A stretch of DNA of 64,000 nucleotides from Microbacterium sp. 70-16 (GTDB taxonomy: Bacteria; Actinomycetota; Actinomycetes; Actinomycetales; Microbacteriaceae), in contig NZ_MKTQ01000008.1 of NCBI RefSeq assembly GCF_001898315.1, positions 62,001 through 126,000 on the forward strand, given 5' to 3'. Positions 8,833-18,703 of the stretch are shown piece after piece (position 1 is the first letter of the stretch; each line of letters begins with the position of its first letter). Both the position numbers and the translations under genes were made by a program. A model generated the notes under the pieces. It was not told where the DNA came from and ran no database searches. It was given only the letters and a program-made list of their open reading frames with translations.

Positions 8833-10332
8833 CTAACCGCGCACTTCGCCGCGGTCCAGGTAGCGCATCGGGATCTCGATCGTCACTTCGGTGCCCGAGC
8901 CCACAAGGGTGTGCCAGTCGATCGTCCCGCTGAGCTCGCCCTGGATCAGGGTGCGCACGATCTGCGTGCCCAGGCCCCGACCGACCTGCCCCTCAGGCAG
9001 TCCGACGCCGGTATCGCGCACCTTGACGCCGAGCTGGTCCTCGGTGCGCTCGGCGATGATCTCGACCTCGCCCTCCTGATCGGCCAGCCCGTGCTCGACG
9101 GCGTTGGTGACGAGCTCGGTCAGGGCGAGCGCGAGTGGCGTCGCGTACTCGCTCGGCAGCGTGCCGAACGTGCCCGTCTTCGACGTGCGCGCCCGCGTGT
9201 TGGGTGAGGCCGCGACCTCTGCGACGAGCTTGAGCACGCGGGCGAACACCTCGTCGAAGTCGACGTTCTGCGCGAGCCCCTCAGAGAGCGTGTCGTGCAC
9301 GACGGCGATCGCCGACACGCGCCGCATCGCCTGGATGAGCGCGTCGCGCGCTTCGTCCGAGCGCGTGCGCCGCGACTGGATGCGCAGCAGCGACGCGACC
9401 GTCTGCAGGTTGTTCTTCACGCGGTGGTGGATCTCACGGATCGTGGCATCCTTCGTGATGAGCTCTTGCTCCTGATGCCGGATCTCGGTCACATCGCGGC
9501 ACAGCACGATCGCGCCGATGCGGTGACCGTGGTCTTTGAGCGGAATCGTGCGCAGCGACACCGTCACCCCGCGTGCCTCGATGTCGGTGCGCCAGGGGGC
9601 GCGGCCGGCCATCACGATCGGCAGCGACTCGTCGAACTGGCGCCCCTTGGGCAGGATGCCCGTCGACACCTCCAGCAGCGACTCGCCCTCGAGCTCGTCT
9701 TCGAAGCCGAGACGGTTGAACGCCGACAGCGCGTTGGGGCTTGCGAAGGTCGTGACACCGTCGACGTCGATGCGGATGAGCCCGTCGGATGCCCGGGGCG
9801 CGCCGCGCCGGGGCGAGGTCGGCGCCGCCAGATCGGGGAAGTCTGCCGAGGCGATCATGCCGAAGACGTCGTCGGCGCAGTCGTTGAACGTGATCTGCTG
9901 GCGCGACGGCGTGCGCGCCTCACCGAGATTGGTGTGCCGGGTCAGAACGCCCACGACGGTCGCCGGTCGGTCAGCGGTGCCGTGCTCGCGCACGATCGGC
10001 ACCGCCCGCACGCGCGTGGGGGTCTCCTCGAACCAGTCCGGTGACGCCGAATCGACGATCTCGGCGCGCGTGAAGGCATCCCGCACCTGCGTCCGCCACT
10101 GCGGACGCACCCGGTCGCCGACGATGTCGCGATAGAACAGCGTCGCCGCACCGCTCGGGCGCGTGTGCGCGACGGCGATGAACGAGTCATCGGCCGTCGG
10201 CACCCAGATCACGATGTCGGCGAAGGCCAGGTCGGCCAACAGCTGCCCGTCGCCGGCGAGGCGATGCAGCCACTCGACATCCGCCGCCGTAGAGCGGCCC
10301 TGGGCGTAGACGAGATCGCTGAGTGTCGACAC
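8833..10332 (-). CDS. pdtaS: PdtaS-type sensor histidine kinase
   Basis: A 499-residue soluble kinase lacking membrane segments. An N-terminal GAF-like domain (about 1-150) is followed by a PAS-like domain (about 180-290), the HisKA_2 box EIHHRVKNNLQTVASLLRIQSRR with its phospho-histidine, and an ATPase domain with TELVTNAVEHG and DTGVGLP. In mycobacteria PdtaS phosphorylates the RNA-binding antiterminator PdtaR; that partner is not in this window. The GTG start at 10332 lies 6 nt after TAGGCT (10344-10339), so the mRNA is probably leaderless. No ribosome binding site is spaced correctly. Confidence 0.9.
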   Translation of the reverse strand: MSTLSDLVYAQGRSTAADVEWLHRLAGDGQLLADLAFADIVIWVPTADDSFIAVAHTRPSGAATLFYRDIVGDRVRPQWRTQVRDAFTRAEIVDSASPDWFEETPTRVRAVPIVREHGTADRPATVVGVLTRHTNLGEARTPSRQQITFNDCADDVFGMIASADFPDLAAPTSPRRGAPRASDGLIRIDVDGVTTFASPNALSAFNRLGFEDELEGESLLEVSTGILPKGRQFDESLPIVMAGRAPWRTDIEARGVTVSLRTIPLKDHGHRIGAIVLCRDVTEIRHQEQELITKDATIREIHHRVKNNLQTVASLLRIQSRRTRSDEARDALIQAMRRVSAIAVVHDTLSEGLAQNVDFDEVFARVLKLVAEVAASPNTRARTSKTGTFGTLPSEYATPLALALTELVTNAVEHGLADQEGEVEIIAERTEDQLGVKVRDTGVGLPEGQVGRGLGTQIVRTLIQGELSGTIDWHTLVGSGTEVTIEIPMRYLDRGEVRG

Positions 10333-10366
10333 TCCCCCAGCCTAGGGCGCCCGGCGCACGCGCGCG

Positions 10367-11650
10367 CTATGCCGTGCGCGCCCGACGCACGCCGGCGCGG
10401 CGCACACGCGCGGTCTCGCGCTGCGCGCTGCGTGCCGGCGCGGGCGGCTCGATCGCCTCGCCGACGAACCGGCGGATCGCCGCCGCCAGCGGCGACCGGC
10501 CCGCGACGTGCGCGACCGGCTGCGCGGCGAGGGTCGCGGCATCGGCCGCCTTGGCATCCCACGGCGCGAACCACATGTCGCGCGCACCGGCGTAGCGCTC
10601 GAGCGTGCGCCGCACCTGCCCACGCGCGTCGAGGCCGAGCGTCGAAGTGCGGGTCTTGTTGACGAGGATCCGCACCGGCGTCGCGCCGATCACGGCCCGC
10701 AAGTCGGGGTGCGCCCGCACGAACCGCGACACACCGACGGGGTCGGCGGCGACGACCGCGACGACGAGATCGGCGGATGCCAGTGCCGCCAGCGTCGCCG
10801 CATTGCGGCGCGGCCCCTCGAGATCGCTCACGATCTCTTCGTCGCGTTCGAGAGGCGCAGCGACGTCGACGACGATGTCATCGGCCCAATCACGGCAGCG
10901 CTCCAGCGCGCTCGCGACGCGCGCCTGCCCGAGCTCGGGCCAACGGCTCGGGCGGTTGATGCCGGTCAGCACGTCGACGGGACCCAGCCGCACCGCGATG
11001 CGCGTGAGCTCAGCGGTCGTCAGGGTGCCGCGCTCGGCCTGGCGGCACGCCGCCGCAAAGCCGGGCCCCTCGTCCGCGAGTCCCGTGGCCATCGCGAGCG
11101 AGGGCGCGTGCGCGTCGGCGTCGACGAGCGCGACCCGGCGTCCGTCACGCGCGAGCTCGCAGGCGAGCTCGATCGCCATCGTCGTGCGCCCGGGAGCGCC
11201 GGCGGCACCCCAGACCGCGATCACCCGCCCGCGCGTTGCGGGCGCGGCCGGGGCGTCGTTCCACGCGGGTGCGAGCAGCTCGTCCGCCGTCGCGTCGAGG
11301 CCGCAGGCGACGACGCCGAATGCCTCGGCGACGCGCCGCTGCGCGGCACCCTCGCACAGGGCGACGATGCGCACGCCGAACCGGTCGCAGGCCGAGACGA
11401 GCTGAGGCGTCAGCGCGCCCCGGTCACCGGTCGTCACGAGCACGTCGAGGCGCGTCAACTCGCCGCGCAGCTCGATGACCCCGGGGAGGTCGACCTCGGG
11501 AACGGCATCGATGACGGCGGATGCCGGTGCGTCGGCATCCACGACGAGACGGACGTCGGCACCCGCCGCGCGCAACTCGACTGCGAGATCGTCGCCGCGG
11601 GCGCCGCCCACCGCCACGACAACGCGCGTGCGGGCCGACACGCCGGTCAC
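10367..11650 (-). CDS. MinD/CpaE-like P-loop ATPase with atypical Walker A
   Basis: 427 residues: an N-terminal receiver-like part (about 1-125) without an obvious phospho-acceptor, and a SIMIBI ATPase domain from about residue 140. The Walker A reads WGAAGAPGRTTMAIELA, so it lacks both the signature lysine of the deviant motif and the usual P-loop lysine, which is replaced by arginine. VALVDADAHAPSLA and ILVNKTRTS correspond to switch I and the NKxD-like region. CpaE-like proteins position Tad pili or septum factors. Its start overlaps the SAF-domain gene by 4 nt; no other Tad genes are nearby. Confidence 0.78.
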   Translation of the reverse strand: MTGVSARTRVVVAVGGARGDDLAVELRAAGADVRLVVDADAPASAVIDAVPEVDLPGVIELRGELTRLDVLVTTGDRGALTPQLVSACDRFGVRIVALCEGAAQRRVAEAFGVVACGLDATADELLAPAWNDAPAAPATRGRVIAVWGAAGAPGRTTMAIELACELARDGRRVALVDADAHAPSLAMATGLADEGPGFAAACRQAERGTLTTAELTRIAVRLGPVDVLTGINRPSRWPELGQARVASALERCRDWADDIVVDVAAPLERDEEIVSDLEGPRRNAATLAALASADLVVAVVAADPVGVSRFVRAHPDLRAVIGATPVRILVNKTRTSTLGLDARGQVRRTLERYAGARDMWFAPWDAKAADAATLAAQPVAHVAGRSPLAAAIRRFVGEAIEPPAPARSAQRETARVRRAGVRRARTA

Positions 11651-12279
11651 CGGGTGCCGCCCGCCGTCGGGACGATCGACAGACTCGCGCCGCCCGAGAT
11701 CGCCGCGAGCGTGTCGGCGACGTCGGCCCGCTCGATGACGAGTTCGACGGCTGAACCTGCGGTGCCCATGATCGAGTCATCCTCCGCAACCGCGACGACC
11801 GTCGCGGCGGGCACGAGGATGCGCGGCGTGTCGAACACGCCGCGCTCGAGCTGCGGCGCGGCCCACACTTCGACGACCGAGCCAGATGCGACCGCCGCCG
11901 GAAGCTCGGTCGCGCTGTGCACGACGACCGTCGTGGTGCGCAGGCCCGCCGCGTCGCCGATCGCGTCGCGCGGCACAAGCTCACCCGCGGGGATCGTGCG
12001 GACGGCGACAGCTCCCGGCTCGAGCGTCGCGGGTGAGGCATACGCCTCTTCGATCTGGCCGAGGCTGACCTCGACGACGCGCAGATCCGCCGAGCCGACG
12101 GTCTCGCCCGGCACGATCGTGCGTGCGGCGGCGAAGACCGGCACGGTCTGCCGGGCCGCGGCGACGACGAGCCAGACGCCCGCGACGGATGCCACGATGA
12201 GCGCGACCCCGAGCAGAAACCGGATGTCGGTCCAGAAGGCGCGGGGCCGCGGGCGCGCGGCGGAGTGATCGGTCGTCAT
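11647..12279 (-). CDS. SAF-domain membrane protein (CpaB/RcpC-like)
   Basis: A 210-residue protein with one N-terminal transmembrane helix (LLGVALIVASVAGVWLVVAA, about 24-43) and an extracytoplasmic SAF domain (VFAARTIVPGETVGSADLRVVEV, then RTIPAGELVPRDAIG). This is the layout of CpaB/RcpC, periplasmic parts of Flp/Tad pilus machines. Here it is linked only to the CpaE-like ATPase, with an ATGA overlap, and no secretin, prepilin or CpaF gene follows. An orphan surface-assembly or polysaccharide-related role is equally possible. Confidence 0.75.
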   Translation of the reverse strand: MTTDHSAARPRPRAFWTDIRFLLGVALIVASVAGVWLVVAAARQTVPVFAAARTIVPGETVGSADLRVVEVSLGQIEEAYASPATLEPGAVAVRTIPAGELVPRDAIGDAAGLRTTTVVVHSATELPAAVASGSVVEVWAAPQLERGVFDTPRILVPAATVVAVAEDDSIMGTAGSAVELVIERADVADTLAAISGGASLSIVPTAGGTR

Positions 12280-12318
12280 GCCAATATCGTGACGCGCGAC
12301 GGCGGTCGCGTGCCGATG

Positions 12319-12327
12319 TTATCCACA
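12319..12327 (+). other. DnaA-box-like 9-mer
   Basis: TTATCCACA matches the consensus DnaA box exactly. It lies in the 97-bp divergent gap between the SAF gene and the small HTH gene. A single box is not an origin; it could tie local transcription to DnaA or be chance. Related CTATCCACA 9-mers appear at 13361 and 13385. Confidence 0.4.
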
Positions 12328-12376
12328 GGCGAGAGTTCAGCGGCTTGCGCGAGGGATCGCAGACCATAATTGCCTC

Positions 12377-12658
12377 ATGCCCGAAACCCCCGATTCGAGG
12401 GCTCGACTGTTCACGCCCGCGCAAGTCGCGGAGATGCTGCAGCTGCCCGTCGACGAAGTGATCGCGCTGGTGCTCGACGGGCAGCTGCGCGGCATGAAGG
12501 TCGGCTCCCCCGCGCGCTGGCGGATCGAGGCGGACAGCGTCGAGGGATACCTCGACGACCAGGCTGAGGAGGCTCGCCGCATGGCGCTGTGGCGCGAGTC
12601 GCAGGCCGCGAGCTTCCCCGAGCTGTGGGGCCGGGGCCCCGTGCGCGGCGCGGACTGA
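12377..12658 (+). CDS. small excisionase/AlpA-type helix-turn-helix protein
   Basis: 93 residues. LFTPAQVAEMLQLPVDEVIALVLDGQLRGMKVGSPARWRIEADSVEGYL is a complete MerR/excisionase-like winged HTH (PF12728 type), followed by a charged helical tail. No integrase or phage gene is near, so it is more likely a chromosomal DNA-binding regulator than an excisionase. CATAAT at 12365-12370 lies 6 nt before the ATG, suggesting a leaderless mRNA. The ATG at 12377 matches the family N-terminus. Confidence 0.8.
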   Translation: MPETPDSRARLFTPAQVAEMLQLPVDEVIALVLDGQLRGMKVGSPARWRIEADSVEGYLDDQAEEARRMALWRESQAASFPELWGRGPVRGAD

Positions 12659-12663
12659 GACGC

Positions 12664-12709
12664 GGGGCGGGGCCGCGGGCAGCGCCGGGGCGGGGCCACG
12701 GGCAGCGCC
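12664..12709. repeat. two tandem 23-bp G-rich repeats
   Basis: Two adjacent 23-bp copies beginning GGGGCGGGGCC and ending GGGCAGCGCC differ at a single base. They fill most of the 60-bp gap between the convergent HTH and Sm-like genes. No stable hairpin terminator is evident there, so the repeat may replace one or be a recent slippage product. Confidence 0.7.
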
Positions 12710-12718
12710 GCGCCCGCT

Positions 12719-13321
12719 TCAGACCAGGTCGCCGCCTGCCGACAGGCGCACCGCCACGACGGCCGTGAACGGGACGAGCCGGTAGCCCGTCACGTTCTCG
12801 GCGCGCCGGGGTGCACCTGGATCGTGCAGGGCGAGATCGAGGTGATCCACGCCCGCCCGGTCGATCGTGCCGCTGAGCGTGCGGCCGCTGTGCAGCTGCA
12901 CGCCGACCGCGAGACGCCGACGGACAAGATCGCGCACGATGAACCCGAAGCCCATGCGCTGCTCGATCGCGGGGCCGGCCTGCGCATCGCGGACGCTCGC
13001 GAGCACGGCGTCCGCCGTCGTCGCAATGCCGACGATGCCCCACAGCGGCACGACCACGATGCCGCCAGCGCCGTCCGCACCTTCCGCCGTGACCGCGAGC
13101 CAGTCGGCCCCGACGCGGGAGAGCCGACCGACGAGCGTCGTGTCGTCGGTCAGCTGCACACTGACCGGGCGCGGATCGCGCGCGAGCGCGACGAGCCGCT
13201 CGCGCAGGCTGACGCGTGAGAGCCGCAGCCGTTCGGCCTCGGTGTCCAGCGCGGCACGCTCGGCCTCCCATTCGGAGTCGAGTTGATCTTCGAGGTCTTC
13301 AAAGAACCGGTCCCAGCGCAC
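12719..13321 (-). CDS. hypothetical protein with two Sm-like beta-barrel repeats
   Basis: 200 residues, conserved in style with actinobacterial hypotheticals. After an N-terminal coiled-coil stretch (EDQLDSEWEAERAALDTEAERLRL, about 11-34), two segments look alike: PVSVQLTDDTTLVGRLSRVGADWLAV and AVGVQLHSGRTLSGTIDRAGVDHLDL, each closing with a V-P-hydrophobic-V strand. This suggests tandem Sm-fold-like barrels; the function is unknown. The GTG start at 13321 lies 6 nt after a TACCCT box (13333-13328), again leaderless in layout. It diverges from the Rv3235-family gene. Confidence 0.7.
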   Translation of the reverse strand: MRWDRFFEDLEDQLDSEWEAERAALDTEAERLRLSRVSLRERLVALARDPRPVSVQLTDDTTLVGRLSRVGADWLAVTAEGADGAGGIVVVPLWGIVGIATTADAVLASVRDAQAGPAIEQRMGFGFIVRDLVRRRLAVGVQLHSGRTLSGTIDRAGVDHLDLALHDPGAPRRAENVTGYRLVPFTAVVAVRLSAGGDLV

Positions 13322-13357
13322 GTCGCGAGGGTACGCGGCTGGCGGGATGCCACGCGA

Positions 13358-13472
13358 GAACTATCCACAGCCGGAGCGGCCGAACTATCCACAGGTGAGG
13401 GGATTCTCATCCCACGTGCTGCGGCGCTGTGTTGTACTCGGTCCCACGTCGCTGTACTCGGTCCCACGTCGC
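13358..13472. repeat. direct repeats and DnaA-like boxes before the Rv3235-family gene
   Basis: GAACTATCCACAG occurs at 13358-13370 and 13382-13394 (24-bp period); each contains CTATCCACA, one base from a DnaA box. Further on, the 20-mer TGTACTCGGTCCCACGTCGC is duplicated head to tail at 13433-13452 and 13453-13472. Both lie in the 170-bp divergent gap 13322-13491, which otherwise holds only the ribosome binding site AGGAGG at 13481. Confidence 0.75.
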
Positions 13473-13491
13473 CCGGCTCCAGGAGGTCACC

Positions 13492-13932
13492 ATGGCTCGC
13501 TCAGCATCCGAGGCTGCGCACCCCGCCGGGCGACCGGGTTCGGCGCTCGACGTCGCCGAGTACTTCGCCCCGCAGCCCACCCCCACGACCGACCTTCCCG
13601 CGCCCGAGCCTCTGCTCGTGAACCTCACGGTCGGCGTCCTCGAGGTGCTCGCGGGCGTCCGCGAGGCCGACCAGCTCGCGCGCTGGCTCGGCGAGGACGC
13701 CTTCCGCGCGCTCGTGACCCGCGCGAACCTCTCCGCTCGCGCACGCAACGCGCGGGGCGTCGCTCCCGCACGGCCGGCGTTCCGCATCCTCTCGACGCAC
13801 TGCTCCTCCCCCGCCGACGGCGTCGTCGAGGGTGTCGTGATCACCGCGGGCGCGGCGCGCACGCGCGCCGTCGCCGTCCGCCTCGAGGGCTGGGACGGCC
13901 GCTGGCGCGCGACGTCGCTCAGCATCCTGTGA
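13492..13932 (+). CDS. Rv3235 family protein
   Basis: A 146-residue protein related to M. tuberculosis Rv3235, a small actinobacterial family of unknown function found near secA. The conserved core is VLEVLAGVREADQLARWLGEDAF followed by LVTRANLSARARNARGV and a C-terminal RLEGWDGRWRATSLSIL strand. The ATG at 13492 is chosen because AGGAGG lies 6 nt upstream; the longer track ORF would run through the 20-bp duplication. An SecA-related role is sometimes suggested by neighbourhood only. Confidence 0.8.
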   Translation: MARSASEAAHPAGRPGSALDVAEYFAPQPTPTTDLPAPEPLLVNLTVGVLEVLAGVREADQLARWLGEDAFRALVTRANLSARARNARGVAPARPAFRILSTHCSSPADGVVEGVVITAGAARTRAVAVRLEGWDGRWRATSLSIL

Positions 13933-13960
13933 GCCGGGATGCCGCGCGGCATCCCGGCTC
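13931..13960. terminator. 30-bp perfect palindromic bidirectional terminator
   Basis: The arms GAGCCGGGATGCCGC and GCGGCATCCCGGCTC are exact reverse complements with no loop spacer, so the hairpin tip must open a few bases. It fills the gap between the convergent Rv3235-family and aminotransferase genes. Its tip is GGGATGCC/GGCATCCC, as in the terminator at 20221. Confidence 0.75.
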
Positions 13961-13963
13961 GGC

Positions 13964-15187
13964 TTACTGCCGGTACGAGGAAAGGAAGTTGCCGAGCCGT
14001 TCGATCGCCTCGGTGAGCACGCGGGCCTCGGGCAGCGTCACGATACGGAAGTGATCGGGCGTCGGCCAGTTGAAGCCCGTGCCCTGCACCAGCAGCACGT
14101 GCTCGGCGATGAGGAAGTCGTAGACGAACTTCGCGTCGTCGTGGATCTCGTACACCTCGGGATCGAGCCGGGGGAAGGCGTACAGTGCGCCGCGCGGCTT
14201 CGAGCACTGGACGCCCGGGATCGCCAGCAGGCCCTCGTACGCGGCATCCCGCTGCTCGTGCAGACGCCCGGTCGGCGCGATCAGCGCATCGATCGACTGC
14301 ACGCCCGACAGCGCCGCCTGCACCGCGTGCTGCGCGGGGACGTTCGGACACAGGCGCGTCGAGGCCAGCAGCTGGATGCCCTCGAGGAACCCGCTCGCGT
14401 GCTTCTTCGGCCCCGTGATGACCATCCAGCCCGAGCGGTACCCTGCGACGCGGTACGTCTTGGACAGACCGTTGTAGGTGAGGCACAGCAGGTCGGGTGC
14501 AAGGGTCGCGAGCGGGATGTGCTGCGCGTCGTCGAACAGGATCCGGTCGTAGATCTCGTCCGACAGCAGCAGTAGCGAGTTCTCACGCGCGATCTGGACG
14601 ATGCCCTCGAGCGTCTCGCGCGAGTACACGGCGCCGGTCGGGTTGTTCGGGTTGATGACGACGATCGCCTTCGTGCGCGGCGTGATCTTCTCGCGGATGT
14701 CGTCGAGGTCGGGCTGCCAGTCGTTGTCGTTGTCGCAGCGGTAATGCACCGGTGTGCCGCCGGACAGGCTCGTCATCGCCGTCCACAGCGGGTAGTCGGG
14801 TGACGGGATCAGGACTTCGTCGCCCTCGTCCAGCAGCGCCTGCATCGTCATCGTGATGAGCTCGGACACCCCGTTGCCCAGGTAGACGTCATCGGGATCG
14901 ACGTGCGGGAAGCCGGGGGTCTGCTCGTAGCGGCTCACGACGGCGCGGCGAGCGGACATGATGCCGCGGCTGTCGCTGTAGCCGTGCGCGTGCGGGATCG
15001 CCTCGATCATGTCGCGCACGATCTGGTAGGGCGCCTCGAAGCCGAAGACGGCGGGGTTGCCGGTGTTCAGCTTCAGGATCCGGTGGCCGTCGGCCTCGAG
15101 GCGATCGGCCTCGACCAGGGCGGCACCACGGATCTCGTAGAGGACGTCTTTCAGCTTCGATGACTGGTCCAGGATGCGCGGGCTCAT
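13964..15187 (-). CDS. alaA: PLP-dependent aminotransferase, AlaA-like
   Basis: A 407-residue class I aminotransferase. The Schiff-base lysine sits in YNGLSKTYRVAGYRSGWM, PLP contacts in NPNNPTGAVYS and DEIYDRILFDD, and the substrate carboxylate arginine in FRIVTLPE. Length and N-terminus (MSPRILDQSSKLKDVLYEIRG) match the AlaA/AspC branch making alanine from pyruvate and glutamate. The ATG at 15187 is used; the track's extension to 15493 runs into the secA end. It is downstream of secA on the same strand with a 79-bp gap. Confidence 0.88.
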   Translation of the reverse strand: MSPRILDQSSKLKDVLYEIRGAALVEADRLEADGHRILKLNTGNPAVFGFEAPYQIVRDMIEAIPHAHGYSDSRGIMSARRAVVSRYEQTPGFPHVDPDDVYLGNGVSELITMTMQALLDEGDEVLIPSPDYPLWTAMTSLSGGTPVHYRCDNDNDWQPDLDDIREKITPRTKAIVVINPNNPTGAVYSRETLEGIVQIARENSLLLLSDEIYDRILFDDAQHIPLATLAPDLLCLTYNGLSKTYRVAGYRSGWMVITGPKKHASGFLEGIQLLASTRLCPNVPAQHAVQAALSGVQSIDALIAPTGRLHEQRDAAYEGLLAIPGVQCSKPRGALYAFPRLDPEVYEIHDDAKFVYDFLIAEHVLLVQGTGFNWPTPDHFRIVTLPEARVLTEAIERLGNFLSSYRQ

Positions 15188-15266
15188 CGACTCAGGATAT
15201 CCCCGCCGCCCAGGTGCCAATCGCCGCCCCGTGGCCCCCGCCTCATGGCGAGTGCGGGCGGCGGGG

Positions 15267-18074
<2,808 letters not shown>

Positions 18075-18292
18075 GGAGGATCTCCATACTTTCGGGTGCG
18101 GGTGGTGCGGAGACCACCCGTGGCGCGCACGGGTGGCGACACACCGTCCCTATGTTATGCGGTTGTGACCTTGAAGCGGGCTGTGTCCGTTTTGGCACGG
18201 CGCATTTCCACGGTCATCCGGACGCCTCGGCCGCACCGAGCGGGGTACCGTCGCGATCAGCGCGACCGGGCGGCCGCGCGGGAGAGGAAGTC

Positions 18293-18610
18293 ATGGCCAG
18301 CATCGACCTGCATTCCAATCGTGAGGATGCCCTCGCACACGCGTCCACGGGCGGCTGCGCTTGCGGCGGGCACGACGAAGCTCTGCCGGAGCTCGATGTG
18401 CAGACCATCCCGCACGCGGTGCGACACGCGGCGATCTTCGGCGCCCTCGACGGGCTGCGCCCGGGCAGCGGCCTCGTGCTCTCGGCGACCCACGACCCCG
18501 TGCCGCTGCTGACCCAGCTCGAGGAGCGCCGGGCCGGCCTCTTCAGCGTCGAGTACCTCGAGCGCGGCCCCGAGCGCTGGCGGATCAAGCTCGTCCGCGC
18601 CGCGGGCTGA
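18293..18610 (+). CDS. DUF2249 domain protein
   Basis: 105 residues; the C-terminal 70 form a DUF2249 fold (ELDVQTIPHAVRHAAIFGALDGLRPGSGLVLSATHDPVPLLTQLEER, then VEYLERGPERWRIKLVRA). Such proteins often sit near nitric-oxide or hemerythrin-type genes, but none is here. An N-terminal GGCACGGH stretch could bind metal. The ATG at 18293 has GGAGAGGAAG upstream and is preferred to the track start at 18068 inside secA's leader. The 218-bp gap before it shows no clear promoter. Confidence 0.8.
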   Translation: MASIDLHSNREDALAHASTGGCACGGHDEALPELDVQTIPHAVRHAAIFGALDGLRPGSGLVLSATHDPVPLLTQLEERRAGLFSVEYLERGPERWRIKLVRAAG

Positions 18611-18653
18611 CCGCTGCCCCGCGTTCGCGAGCGTTCGCGACGAGCGGAGCGTT

Positions 18654-18669
18654 CCGGGCATCCGCCCGG
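18654..18669. terminator. small hairpin after the DUF2249 gene
   Basis: CCGGGC-ATCC-GCCCGG is a 6-bp stem with a 4-nt loop, 44 nt after the stop codon. A 10-bp tandem duplication, GCGTTCGCGA twice (18621-18640), lies between. It may be a weak terminator before the next gene's TAGGAT promoter. Confidence 0.4.
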
Positions 18670-18703
18670 CTTACGCAGAGGGCCGCCGCTCTAGGATCGT
18701 CGT

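Noticed and set aside
12377-12658. Excisionase of a prophage or integrative element
   Set aside because: The HTH resembles excisionases, but there is no integrase, attachment-site duplication or phage gene around it.
12319-13394. Replication origin suggested by DnaA-box-like 9-mers
   Set aside because: Only three scattered boxes, no AT-rich unwinding region, and no dnaA, dnaN or parAB genes nearby.
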